DNA of 22,242 nt from Bacillota bacterium (lineage in GTDB: Bacteria > Bacillota > Clostridia > Christensenellales > CAG-138). The translations under genes were made by a program, and so were the position numbers. How positions within the stretch are numbered: position 1 is the first letter of the stretch; each line of letters begins with the position of its first letter. The notes beneath the pieces were generated by a model that did not search any database, was not told the origin of the DNA, and saw only the letters and a list, made by a program, of their open reading frames with translations. The stretch covers positions 1 to 22,242 of the forward strand of contig JAEWQH010000119.1 in the NCBI GenBank assembly GCA_023399275.1. Reading direction: 5' to 3'. Shown piece after piece: positions 1 through 7,701 of this stretch.

Positions 1-35
1 CTTTTGGCAGCATCTATCTTATTGGTGAGAAACTC

Positions 36-1466
36 ATGTCGGACATAGTTCCCGTTATTCTGTGCGGCGGCAGCGGCACGCGGCTTTGGCCCCTTTCCCG
101 CGAAACCTACCCCAAGCAGTTTGTGGACCTGGGCGAAGGGCGCACCTTGTTCAAAGATACGGTGGCCCGCGCCGCCGCTGTGGCCCCGGACGCCGCGCCC
201 GTTATCGTCTGCAATGAAGAACACCGCTTCTATGTGACTGCCGCCCTCTACCAGTGCGGCGTCAGCGGCACAGTGCTGCTGGAGCCCGCCCCGCGCAACA
301 CGGCCCCCGCCATCGCCCTGGCGGCCCTGGCCCTGACCGCCGCAGGCGCGGATCCCTGCATGCTGGTGCTGCCCTCAGACCACGCCATTGCGGACGCGAA
401 CGTCTTCGCGGCAGGCGTGGCGCGCGCCGCGCGTCTGGCCGCGCAAGGGCGCATCGTCACCTTCGGCATTGCGCCCACGGCCCCGGAGACGGGTTTCGGC
501 TACATCGAACAGGGCGCGCCGCTGGGCGAGGACGGTTTTGCCGTGGCCCGCTTTGCGGAAAAGCCCGACCAGGCTACGGCCGCGGCCATGCTGGCCCAGG
601 GCGGCTACCTGTGGAACAGCGGCATGTTCCTGCTGCGGGCCTCCGTCTATCTGCAGGAGCTGGCGCGCTGCGCGCCGGAGATGGCCGCGGCCTGCCGCGC
701 CGCCTGGGAAGGGCACACAAACGACGGCGTATTCTGCCGGCCGGACAAGGACGCCTTTCTGGCCGCGCCCGCCGACTCCATTGACTACGCCGTCATGGAG
801 CACACCACGCTGGCGGCCGTGACGCCGCTGGCCACGGGCTGGAGCGACCTGGGCTCCTGGGAGGCCTTTTATCAGGCCGGGGCCGCCGATGCGGCGGGCA
901 ACGTCTGCGCCGGGGACGTGCTGCTGGAAGACGCCGCAGACTGCTACTGCAACGCCACCCACCGGCTGCTGGCCGTTATGGGCGTGCGCGATCTGGTGGT
1001 GGTGGAAACGCGGGACGCCGTGCTGGTGGCCCCGCGGGAGCAAGCGCAGAACGTCAAAAAAATCGTGGGCCGTCTGCAGCGCGCCGGGCGGCCGGAATGC
1101 CGCCAGCATCCGCTGGTCTACCGTCCCTGGGGCAGCTACGAGACCCTTGCCCTGGGCGGGCGTTTTCAGGTCAAGCGCATTGTGGTCAATCCCGGCGCGG
1201 AGCTCTCCTTACAGATGCACCACCACCGCGCCGAACACTGGGTGGTGGTCAGCGGCACGGCCGAGGTCACCAACGGCGCGGAGGTGCGCCTTTACACGGA
1301 AAACCAGTCTACCTATATTCCTGTGGGAACCCGGCACCGGCTCAAAAACCCCGGCGTCATCCCCTTGGTGCTCATTGAGATCCAGTCCGGCTCCTATCTG
1401 GGTGAGGACGACATTGTGCGCTTTGCGGACGTCTACGGCCGCGAGGACAAACGTCCGCGGCCATGA
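36..1466 (+). CDS. manC: Mannose-1-phosphate guanylyltransferase / mannose-6-phosphate isomerase (type II, bifunctional)
   Basis: This cytoplasmic enzyme makes GDP-mannose from mannose-1-phosphate and GTP, and in two-domain members also interconverts fructose-6-phosphate and mannose-6-phosphate. The 476-residue length matches the ManC/AlgA/CpsB family. The N-terminal nucleotidyltransferase domain opens with the signature GGSGTRLWPLSRETYPKQF from residue 11, followed by the family motifs FGYIEQG, FAEKP and WNSGMF. The C-terminal cupin-type isomerase domain carries MHHHRAEHW at residues 394-402, which includes likely metal ligands. The ATG at 36 is preceded by GGTGAG at 24-29, a plausible ribosome binding site. 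It is the first gene of a GDP-fucose cassette with gmd and fcl. No phosphomannomutase (ManB) is in the window. Its stop overlaps the start of a 48-codon ORF by ATGA. Confidence 0.95.
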   Translation: MSDIVPVILCGGSGTRLWPLSRETYPKQFVDLGEGRTLFKDTVARAAAVAPDAAPVIVCNEEHRFYVTAALYQCGVSGTVLLEPAPRNTAPAIALAALALTAAGADPCMLVLPSDHAIADANVFAAGVARAARLAAQGRIVTFGIAPTAPETGFGYIEQGAPLGEDGFAVARFAEKPDQATAAAMLAQGGYLWNSGMFLLRASVYLQELARCAPEMAAACRAAWEGHTNDGVFCRPDKDAFLAAPADSIDYAVMEHTTLAAVTPLATGWSDLGSWEAFYQAGAADAAGNVCAGDVLLEDAADCYCNATHRLLAVMGVRDLVVVETRDAVLVAPREQAQNVKKIVGRLQRAGRPECRQHPLVYRPWGSYETLALGGRFQVKRIVVNPGAELSLQMHHHRAEHWVVVSGTAEVTNGAEVRLYTENQSTYIPVGTRHRLKNPGVIPLVLIEIQSGSYLGEDDIVRFADVYGREDKRPRP

Positions 1467-1609
1467 CGCCTTCCGCCCGCTTCACGGCGTGCAGTGCGGT
1501 GGACAAGAACACGGACTCAGGATATTCTATTATGATTTTGTTGCAGATGAATGCCACTACGGGGCGCGTCACGCCCCCACCAACCAAAGGAATCTGCCCG
1601 GCATCATGA
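1463..1609 (+). CDS. Possible small protein (48 aa) bridging manC and gmd
   Basis: An uninterrupted reading frame of 48 codons plus stop fills the space between manC and gmd. Its ATG at 1463 overlaps the manC stop in an ATGA, and its own TGA at 1607-1609 overlaps the gmd ATG in another ATGA. It begins MTPSARFTACSAVDKNTDSG and includes a short hydrophobic stretch IMILLQM. I recognise no family. There is no clear Shine-Dalgarno sequence ahead of its ATG, and the codons are less GC3-rich than those of manC or gmd, which argues against strong coding selection. It could be a real small protein, a translational bridge that carries ribosomes from manC into gmd, or a chance frame. The exact ATGA fit at both ends is the only positive evidence. 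Confidence 0.3.
   Translation: MTPSARFTACSAVDKNTDSGYSIMILLQMNATTGRVTPPPTKGICPAS
1561..1577 (+). promoter_or_regulatory. Small GC-rich hairpin just upstream of the gmd ribosome binding site
   Basis: GGGGCG and CGCCCC form a perfect 6-base stem around the 5-base loop CGTCA. The stem ends 8 bases before the AAAGGAA at 1586-1592 that is the probable gmd ribosome binding site. It could affect initiation on gmd, or be incidental in GC-rich DNA. No T-run follows, so it is not a terminator. Confidence 0.25.
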
Positions 1610-2754
1610 AAAAAGCGCTTATCACCGGCATCACCGGCCAGGACGGGGCCTACCTCGCGGAATTTCTGCTGCACAAGGGCTATGAGGTGCATGGCATCAA
1701 ACGCCGGGCCTCGCTCTTCAATACGGATCGCATCGACCACCTCTATCAGGATCCGCACGCCCAGGAGCGCCGCTTTATCCTGCACTACGGGGATCTGAGC
1801 GACTCCAGCAACTTGGTTCGCATCATGCAGGAAGTGCGGCCCGACGAGGTTTACAACCTGGCCGCCCAGAGCCACGTGCAGGTCTCCTTTGAATCGCCGG
1901 AATACACGGCGGACGTGGACGCCCTGGGCGCGCTGCGCCTGCTGGAGGCCATCCGCATCGCCGGGCTCACGGAGACCACGCGGTTCTATCAGGCCTCCAC
2001 TTCCGAGCTGTTCGGCCTGGTGCAGGAGGTGCCGCAGACGGAAAAGACGCCGTTCTATCCGCGCTCGCCTTACGCCTGCGCCAAGCTCTACGCCTACTGG
2101 ATCACGGTCAACTACCGCGAGGCCTACGGCCTGTACGCCTGCAACGGCATCCTGTTCAACCACGAGTCTCCCATCCGGGGCGAGACCTTCGTCACCCGCA
2201 AGATCACCCGCGCCCTGGCCCGCATGGTTCTGGGGCTGCAGGATTGCTGCTACCTGGGCAACCTCAACGCCAAGCGAGACTGGGGCCACGCCCGCGACTA
2301 TGTGGAAATGCAGTGGCTTATGCTGCAGCAGGACGCGCCGGAGGATTTTGTCATCGCCACGGGGCGGCAGTTTTCCGTGCGGGATTTCGTCAACGCGGCG
2401 GCGGCGGAAATGGGCCTCAGCCTGACCTGGCAGGGCGCGGGCGTGGAGGAAACGGGCACGCTGGCCGCTGTGGATCAGGATCGTCTGCGCCGGGCCGCCG
2501 GCGACCGCCAGGGCCTGGAATGCCGCCTCAAACCCGGCGACGTCATCGTGCGGGTGGACCCGCGCTACTTCCGCCCCACAGAGGTGGAAACCCTGCTGGG
2601 TGATCCGGCCAAGGCCAAGCAGAAGCTGGGCTGGGAGCCCGGAACCAGCTTTGAAGACATGGTGGCGGAAATGGCCCGCGAAGATCTTACCCTGAGCATG
2701 CGCGACGCCCTCTGCCGGGTGGCGGGCTTCAGAACCTTCAGCCACAACGAGTAG
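1606..2754 (+). CDS. gmd: GDP-mannose 4,6-dehydratase
   Basis: This cytoplasmic NADP-dependent extended SDR converts GDP-D-mannose to GDP-4-keto-6-deoxy-D-mannose. The Rossmann motif TGITGQDG lies near the N-terminus and is followed by the family segment KRRASLFNTDRIDHLY. The catalytic residues match the E. coli enzyme numbering: T132, S133, E134 (in STSELFG), Y156 and K160 (in SPYACAK). LFNHESPIRGETFVTRKI is the strongly conserved Gmd segment. The predicted 382 residues are close to the usual length of about 370. I chose the ATG at 1606 because the protein aligns from MKKALITG and AAAGGAA lies at 1586-1592. In-frame ATGs further upstream lie inside manC. The next gene, fcl, starts 4 bases after the stop and uses the product. 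Confidence 0.97.
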   Translation: MKKALITGITGQDGAYLAEFLLHKGYEVHGIKRRASLFNTDRIDHLYQDPHAQERRFILHYGDLSDSSNLVRIMQEVRPDEVYNLAAQSHVQVSFESPEYTADVDALGALRLLEAIRIAGLTETTRFYQASTSELFGLVQEVPQTEKTPFYPRSPYACAKLYAYWITVNYREAYGLYACNGILFNHESPIRGETFVTRKITRALARMVLGLQDCCYLGNLNAKRDWGHARDYVEMQWLMLQQDAPEDFVIATGRQFSVRDFVNAAAAEMGLSLTWQGAGVEETGTLAAVDQDRLRRAAGDRQGLECRLKPGDVIVRVDPRYFRPTEVETLLGDPAKAKQKLGWEPGTSFEDMVAEMAREDLTLSMRDALCRVAGFRTFSHNE

Positions 2755-2758
2755 CGCC

Positions 2759-3703
2759 GTGGACAAAAATGCTCGCATCTATGTGGCCGGGCACCGCGGC
2801 CTGGTGGGCAGCGCCTTGTGCCGCGCCCTGAACCGCGCGGGCTATGCGCGCCTGCTCACCCGCACCCATGCGGAGCTGGACCTCTGCGATCAGGCGGCCG
2901 TGGCGGCCTTTTTTGCGGCCCAGCGACCGGACGTGGTCATCCTGGCCGCCGCCAAAGTGGGCGGCATCAAGGCCAACGCCGCCTACCCGGCGGAGTTCAT
3001 CCACCAGAACCTGCAGATCCAGAACAACGTCATCCACAGCGCCTGGCGCAACGGCTGCCAAAAACTGCTGTTTCTGGGCTCCTCCTGCATCTATCCCAAG
3101 CTCTGCCCGCAGCCCATCAAGGAAGAATACCTGCTCACCGGCCCGCTGGAGCCCACCAACGAGGCCTACGCCCTGGCCAAAATTGCCGGCATCAAAATGT
3201 GCCAGGCCTACCGCAGGCAGTACGGCTTTGACGCCATCAGCGCCATGCCCACCAATCTCTACGGCCCAGGCGACAACTACCATCCGGAGAACAGCCATGT
3301 GGTCCCGGCGCTCATCCGCCGCTTTCACGAGGCCAAGGCGGCCGGCGCGGCGGCGGTGGCCATCTGGGGCACGGGCACGCCCCTGCGCGAATTTTTGTAT
3401 GTGGACGACATGGCCGAAGCCTGCGTGTTTCTGCTGGAAAACTACTCGGATTTCGAGCAGGTGAACGTGGGCTGCCAAAAAGAATGCACCATTCTGGATC
3501 TGGCCCGCCGCGTGGCCCAGGTGGTGGGCTATCAAGGCAGCATTGTTACGGATCCCTCCAAGCCCGACGGCACGCCGCGCAAACTTCTGGATTGCGGCAA
3601 GCTCTTCGCCATGGGCTGGCGGCCCCGCGTGGGGCTGGAGGAAGGCCTGCGCGCGGCGTATGGGGATTTTTGCGCCCGTAATGGGGCGGGGGCCGCATGC
3701 TGA
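2759..3703 (+). CDS. fcl: GDP-L-fucose synthase (3,5-epimerase/4-reductase)
   Basis: This enzyme epimerises GDP-4-keto-6-deoxymannose at C3 and C5 and reduces C4 with NADPH, giving GDP-L-fucose. The 314-residue protein starts with the nucleotide-binding loop GHRGLVGS. The catalytic residues of the E. coli enzyme are present one position later: S108 and C110 in GSSCIYP, Y137 and K141 in YALAK, and H180 in HPENSH. The segment AKVGGIKAN is also typical. The start is a GTG at 2759, four bases after the gmd stop, with only a weak upstream ribosome binding sequence, so it is probably translated by coupling to gmd. Its last 7 bases overlap the ABC exporter start. WbgZ-type 4-reductases are related, but the full catalytic set supports fucose synthase. 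Confidence 0.95.
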   Translation: MDKNARIYVAGHRGLVGSALCRALNRAGYARLLTRTHAELDLCDQAAVAAFFAAQRPDVVILAAAKVGGIKANAAYPAEFIHQNLQIQNNVIHSAWRNGCQKLLFLGSSCIYPKLCPQPIKEEYLLTGPLEPTNEAYALAKIAGIKMCQAYRRQYGFDAISAMPTNLYGPGDNYHPENSHVVPALIRRFHEAKAAGAAAVAIWGTGTPLREFLYVDDMAEACVFLLENYSDFEQVNVGCQKECTILDLARRVAQVVGYQGSIVTDPSKPDGTPRKLLDCGKLFAMGWRPRVGLEEGLRAAYGDFCARNGAGAAC

Positions 3704-5535
3704 ATCCGCAGATCGGCAAGGTCTTTCGCGCTATTTACAGCCGCTTGGGCAAGGATCTGCAAAGCCGCTTCTGGCGGGTCATGGGCCTTTCCACCGTCGT
3801 GGCTTTGACCGAATTTGTGCTTACCGCCGCCGTGTCCCTGCTGGGCGTGGTGCTGGCCTCGCCGCAGACCATTTCCCAGTCCGGCATTATGCACAGGCTG
3901 GTGGCTTTGTGGCCGCCCTTGCGCCCGGTGACCGAAGACCCGCGCCTTTTGTTGATTGTCCTGTTGACAGGCCTGTGCGGAGCCGTACTCTGCAAATCCC
4001 TGGCCCTGGCCCTGCTCACCTGGCGGCAGACCAGCTTCAGCCAGGCCGTCAACCTGGAGATGGGCCGACGGCTGTTCCACGGCTTTGTGCACGCGCCCTA
4101 CCTCTGGCATGTGGAGCAAAGGGTCAGTGACCTATCCACGGCTCTCGGCTGGCGCAACAGCATCGGAATGTATTATTTTGCCGTTGTACAGGCACTGGCG
4201 CAAGTGGCAGTGGCTGCCCTGTTACTGGCCGTTGTCCTTGTGGTGACGCCCTTGGCGGGCACAGTAGTACTTGCGGGCACCGGCCTGTGCGCCTTTGTCA
4301 TGTTTCGCCTGAGCCGCAAACTGGTCAACAAATACAGTAGAGAATTAACCGTTGCACAACGTGATTCTGGGCGCATTACACATACGGCCCTGTATGGCGT
4401 GCGCGAACTAATGATCTACCGCCAGCAGGCCGCCTTTGAAGCCCGCTATTTGCAACACGAAGGACGGGTAGCGCACGCCCAGGCGCTTCTGCCTCTCTGC
4501 CACCCCCTGCCCTCCTGGACGCTGGAATGGGTGGGCATGGCGCTGCTGCTGGGGGCAGTCGTTCTGCTGTACTGGCAAAACGTCGGCGTGGCCCGCACCG
4601 TGGGCACCCTCACCCTGCTGGCCGCCGTAGCCTGGCGCCTGCTGCCCACCATGAACAAGCTGGTGCAACAACTGCTCATTATGCAGCAGCAGATCCCGCA
4701 GATCGAACCCGTGCTGCGCAAACTGGACGAAGTGGCCGACCTGCCGCGCACGGATACTGCTACGGCGCAGGAGTGCCCCTTGCAGGAAGCACTGCGCCTG
4801 GAGGACGTCTCCTTCCGCTACCCCAACACTGCAGAGGGCAAGCCCGATGCCCTGCGCCACTTACAAATCCGCATTCCGCGCGGAAGCATGGTGGGCTTTG
4901 TGGGCCCTTCCGGCGCGGGCAAAAGCACCATCGTGGGCCTGCTGACCGGCCTTTTCCCACCTACGGCCGGTCGGATGCTGGTGGACGGCCGCCCCATGGA
5001 TGTGGCCCTGCGCGAGGGCTGGATCCGCCGCATCGGCTATGTGCCCCAGTCGCCCTTTCTGCTCAACGCCAGCATTGCGGAAAACGTGGCCTTCAGCCAT
5101 TGGGGTACCGCTGTGGACCGCGAACGGGTACGCCAGTGTTGCCGCATGGCCGCTATGGACTTTGTGGACGACCTGGAGCAGAATATCGACACAGCCATAG
5201 GTGAACGCGGCGTGCGCCTTTCCGGCGGCCAGGTGCAAAGGGTAGCCATTGCCCGCGCCCTCTACAACGATCCGCAGTTCATCCTGTTTGACGAGGCTAC
5301 CAGTGCTCTGGACGGCGCGGCGGAACAGGCCATCCAGCAGACTATTAATCACCTGCGGGCGCACATGACCCTGGTGGTGGTGGCGCACCGATTGAGTACG
5401 GTAGAGGCCTGCGATTATGTGTACTGGATAGAGGGCGGTGAGATACACATGGAAGGGACGCCGGCAGCAGTCTTGCCGGCATATGCGGCGTATCTGGATT
5501 TGAAAAATCGAACACATAAGTGTTCTGCTGCTTAA
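3697..5535 (+). CDS. ABC exporter, fused membrane and ATPase domains; candidate glycan flippase
   Basis: This 612-residue half-transporter probably works as a homodimer in the inner membrane. The first half has about six hydrophobic segments (roughly 28-55, 83-108, 157-183, 185-203, 268-292 and 302-322). The second half is a complete ATPase: Walker A GPSGAGKST at 403-411, signature LSGGQ at 508-512, Walker B ILFDEAT with D532 and E533, and switch H564. The architecture is that of MsbA and PglK, the latter being the Campylobacter lipid-linked oligosaccharide flippase. Lying between two nucleotide-sugar cassettes and before many glycosyltransferases, it is a good candidate for flipping an undecaprenyl- or lipid-linked glycan, but the substrate is not visible in the sequence. 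The ATG at 3697 overlaps the fcl stop. The 3-prime end turns AT-rich before pseB. Confidence 0.88.
   Translation: MLNPQIGKVFRAIYSRLGKDLQSRFWRVMGLSTVVALTEFVLTAAVSLLGVVLASPQTISQSGIMHRLVALWPPLRPVTEDPRLLLIVLLTGLCGAVLCKSLALALLTWRQTSFSQAVNLEMGRRLFHGFVHAPYLWHVEQRVSDLSTALGWRNSIGMYYFAVVQALAQVAVAALLLAVVLVVTPLAGTVVLAGTGLCAFVMFRLSRKLVNKYSRELTVAQRDSGRITHTALYGVRELMIYRQQAAFEARYLQHEGRVAHAQALLPLCHPLPSWTLEWVGMALLLGAVVLLYWQNVGVARTVGTLTLLAAVAWRLLPTMNKLVQQLLIMQQQIPQIEPVLRKLDEVADLPRTDTATAQECPLQEALRLEDVSFRYPNTAEGKPDALRHLQIRIPRGSMVGFVGPSGAGKSTIVGLLTGLFPPTAGRMLVDGRPMDVALREGWIRRIGYVPQSPFLLNASIAENVAFSHWGTAVDRERVRQCCRMAAMDFVDDLEQNIDTAIGERGVRLSGGQVQRVAIARALYNDPQFILFDEATSALDGAAEQAIQQTINHLRAHMTLVVVAHRLSTVEACDYVYWIEGGEIHMEGTPAAVLPAYAAYLDLKNRTHKCSAA
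5510..5525. repeat. Perfect 16-base inverted repeat at the end of the ABC exporter gene
   Basis: GAACAC, ATAA, GTGTTC reads as a perfect 6-base inverted repeat. It lies in the last codons of the ABC exporter gene, in the AT-rich approach to pseB, which starts 56 bases further on. It could be an operator-like site for a pse operon promoter, or a weak hairpin. No convincing -35/-10 pair was found nearby, so the assignment is tentative. Confidence 0.2.
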
Positions 5536-5581
5536 TAGTCAATATAGCCAAATATGAAATTAACTTTTAATCCCAAAGACA

Positions 5582-6565
5582 ATGTTCACTGACAAAACAA
5601 TCCTCATCACCGGCGGCACAGGATCTTTCGGAAAAAAATGTGTGGAAGTTCTGCTTCGCGCCTACAAACCCAAACGGCTCATCATCTTTTCTCGTGATGA
5701 ACTGAAGCAGTTCGAAATGCAGCAGATATTCCCCTCCGACCAATATCCCTGCATGCGTTACTTTATTGGCGATGTCCGTGACAAGGAACGTCTCTGCCGC
5801 GCTTTTCGTGGCGTGGATTATGTTATCCATGCCGCCGCCCTCAAGCAGGTGCCCGCAGCGGAATATAACCCCACGGAATGCATCCGCACCAACATCGGTG
5901 GCGCGGAGAATATTGTCAACGTAGCGGCCGACAGCGGTGTGAAAAAGGTCGTGGCTCTTTCCACAGACAAAGCCGTGGCTCCGGTTAATCTCTATGGGGC
6001 CACCAAGCTCTGCTCGGACAAACTGTTTATTGCCGCCAACGCCTTTACCGCCTGCGATACGGTGTATTCTGTGGTACGCTACGGCAATGTTATGGGCAGC
6101 CGGGGCAGCGTCATCCCCTTTTTCATCAAACAGCGGGAAGCCGGAGGCCCCTTGACCATCACGGACAACCGCATGACCCGATTCTGGATCACCCTGGAAC
6201 AATCTGTGCACATGGTTTTGCGTTCCTTTGAAATTGCCGGGGGTGGCGAGGTGCTGGTGCCGAAGATACCCAGTATGAAAATCGCCGATCTGGCCGCTGC
6301 CATAGCTCCCGGCATGCCCACAGTGGAAGTGGGCATTCGCCCCGGCGAAAAGCTGCACGAAACCATGATCACCGCCGAAGACTCCCGCCATACTATTGAT
6401 ATCGGCGACTACTACGTCATCAAGCCGGAAACCTTCCACTACCGCGGCCCGGAAGGCAAACCCGTGCCCGAAGGTTTCAGCTATAATTCCGGTACCAACG
6501 AGCAGTGGCTGACGGTGCCCCAACTGCGCGACACATTGAAAGAACAAGGCTTCGACATCAGGTGA
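5582..6565 (+). CDS. pseB: UDP-N-acetylglucosamine 4,6-dehydratase (inverting), PseB
   Basis: PseB carries out the first step of pseudaminic acid synthesis, turning UDP-GlcNAc into UDP-2-acetamido-2,6-dideoxy-beta-L-arabino-4-hexulose with bound NADP. The 327-residue protein has the Rossmann motif TGGTGSFG at 10-17 and the segment IFSRDELKQFEMQ typical of PseB/FlaA1. The catalytic D129, K130, Y138 and K142 lie in STDKAVAPVNLYGATK and correspond to D132, K133 and Y141 of the Helicobacter enzyme. This cytoplasmic type lacks the membrane segments of CapD/PglF-like dehydratases. A 46-base AT-rich gap, the longest nearby, separates it from the ABC gene, so the pse genes might have their own promoter there. 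pseC follows after 6 bases. Confidence 0.95.
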   Translation: MFTDKTILITGGTGSFGKKCVEVLLRAYKPKRLIIFSRDELKQFEMQQIFPSDQYPCMRYFIGDVRDKERLCRAFRGVDYVIHAAALKQVPAAEYNPTECIRTNIGGAENIVNVAADSGVKKVVALSTDKAVAPVNLYGATKLCSDKLFIAANAFTACDTVYSVVRYGNVMGSRGSVIPFFIKQREAGGPLTITDNRMTRFWITLEQSVHMVLRSFEIAGGGEVLVPKIPSMKIADLAAAIAPGMPTVEVGIRPGEKLHETMITAEDSRHTIDIGDYYVIKPETFHYRGPEGKPVPEGFSYNSGTNEQWLTVPQLRDTLKEQGFDIR

Positions 6566-6571
6566 GCGGCC

Positions 6572-7699
6572 ATGGATAACGACAACGCTCCCTTTCTTCC
6601 CTATGGCCGCCAGACTATCGATGATGCAGACATCCAGGCTGTAGTGGATGTGCTGCGCTCGGACTGGCTGACTACTGGCCCGGCCGTGGAACGTTTTGAG
6701 GCCGACATCTGCGCCTACACCGGCGCGCGGCATGGCATCGCGGTCAGCAGCGGTACAGCCGCCCTGCACGCGGCCATGTTCGCCCTGGGCATCAGCAAGG
6801 AAGACGAGGTAATTGTCACGCCCATGACCTTTGCGGCCTCAGCCAATTGCGTCCTCTACCAGGGCGGCACGCCGGTCTTTGCCGATGTGGACGCCGACAC
6901 CCTGCTGTTGGACCCCGCAGCGGCAGAAGCAGCCATCACCCCTCGGACCAAAGCTATCATCGCCGTGGACTACGCCGGCCAGCCCTGCGACTGGGACGCG
7001 TTGCGCGCAATTGCGGACAGGCATAAACTGGCCTTGGTGGCGGACGGCTGCCATGCGCTTGGCGCGACCTACAAGGACCGCCGCGTGGGCACGCTGGCCG
7101 ACATCACGGTGTTCAGCTTCCATCCGGTGAAGCATATCACCACGGGCGAAGGCGGCATGGCCGTGACCCAGGACGCCGCCCTGGCTGCGCGGATGCGGGC
7201 CTTCCGTGGGCACGGCATCACCACCACGGCCAGCCAGCGGGAAAAGTCCGGCGCGTGGTTCTATGAAATGACTGACTTGGGCTATAACTACCGCATCACA
7301 GATTTCCAGTGCGCACTGGGCAGTTCGCAACTCAAAAAGCTGGACAACTGGATTGAAAAACGCAATCGGCTGGCCCAAGCCTACGACGCGGCATTTGCAA
7401 ACAACGCGTCGATTGCGCCGCTGGCAAAGAGGCCAAACGTGCGCCACGCCTACCACCTCTATGTGGTGCGCACGCCGGAGCGCGACGCCCTGTTCAAAAA
7501 ACTGCGAGCCGCTGGCATCGGTGTCAACGTTCACTATGTGCCGGTTTACCTGCATCCTTATTATCGAGGCTTGGGCTATAAAGAAGGTTTGTGCCCAGCT
7601 GCCGAAGCGGCCTACACGCAGATTTTGACGCTGCCGCTCTGGCCGGGGATGGATGTTGAAGATGTGGCGCGGGTAGTATCTACCGTTGTAACGGAGTAG
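6572..7699 (+). CDS. pseC: UDP-4-keto-6-deoxy-L-sugar 4-aminotransferase, PseC
   Basis: PseC is a PLP enzyme that transfers an amino group from glutamate to C4 of the PseB product, giving UDP-4-amino-4,6-dideoxy-N-acetyl-beta-L-altrosamine. The 375-residue protein is a DegT/DnrJ/EryC1-family member. Family marks are LPYGRQTIDDADI at the N-terminus, the segment SDWLTTGPAVERFE, SSGTAALHAA for phosphate binding, and K187 in SFHPVKHITTGEGG as the Schiff-base lysine (K183 in the Helicobacter enzyme). The C-terminal VNVHYVPVYLHPYY is also typical. Other sugar aminotransferases share the fold, but the direct pseB-pseC-pseF order makes PseC by far the best call. The pseF start is 2 bases after its stop. 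Confidence 0.94.
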   Translation: MDNDNAPFLPYGRQTIDDADIQAVVDVLRSDWLTTGPAVERFEADICAYTGARHGIAVSSGTAALHAAMFALGISKEDEVIVTPMTFAASANCVLYQGGTPVFADVDADTLLLDPAAAEAAITPRTKAIIAVDYAGQPCDWDALRAIADRHKLALVADGCHALGATYKDRRVGTLADITVFSFHPVKHITTGEGGMAVTQDAALAARMRAFRGHGITTTASQREKSGAWFYEMTDLGYNYRITDFQCALGSSQLKKLDNWIEKRNRLAQAYDAAFANNASIAPLAKRPNVRHAYHLYVVRTPERDALFKKLRAAGIGVNVHYVPVYLHPYYRGLGYKEGLCPAAEAAYTQILTLPLWPGMDVEDVARVVSTVVTE

Positions 7700-7701
7700 C
7701 A

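Noticed and set aside
375..1109. A 244-codon minus-strand frame opposite manC
   Set aside because: Same cause: strong GC3 bias leaves few stops on the opposite strand; no family resemblance or start signal.
1528..1533. TATTAT as a -10 box upstream of gmd
   Set aside because: No acceptable -35 element at the right distance, and the region is probably transcribed from upstream of manC.
889..1605. Upstream extension of gmd from an in-frame ATG at 889
   Set aside because: It would overlap manC by almost 580 bases and add residues with no match to the Gmd family, whose N-terminus fits the ATG at 1606.
1372..2778. A 468-codon open frame on the minus strand opposite gmd
   Set aside because: It is a shadow of the GC3-rich gmd gene; the peptide has no recognisable motif while gmd is certain.
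5460..5480. Inverted repeat GCCGGCA / TGCCGGC with a 7-base loop near the end of the ABC exporter gene
   Set aside because: It lies fully within coding sequence with no T-run after it; likely a by-product of Ala/Pro-rich codons.
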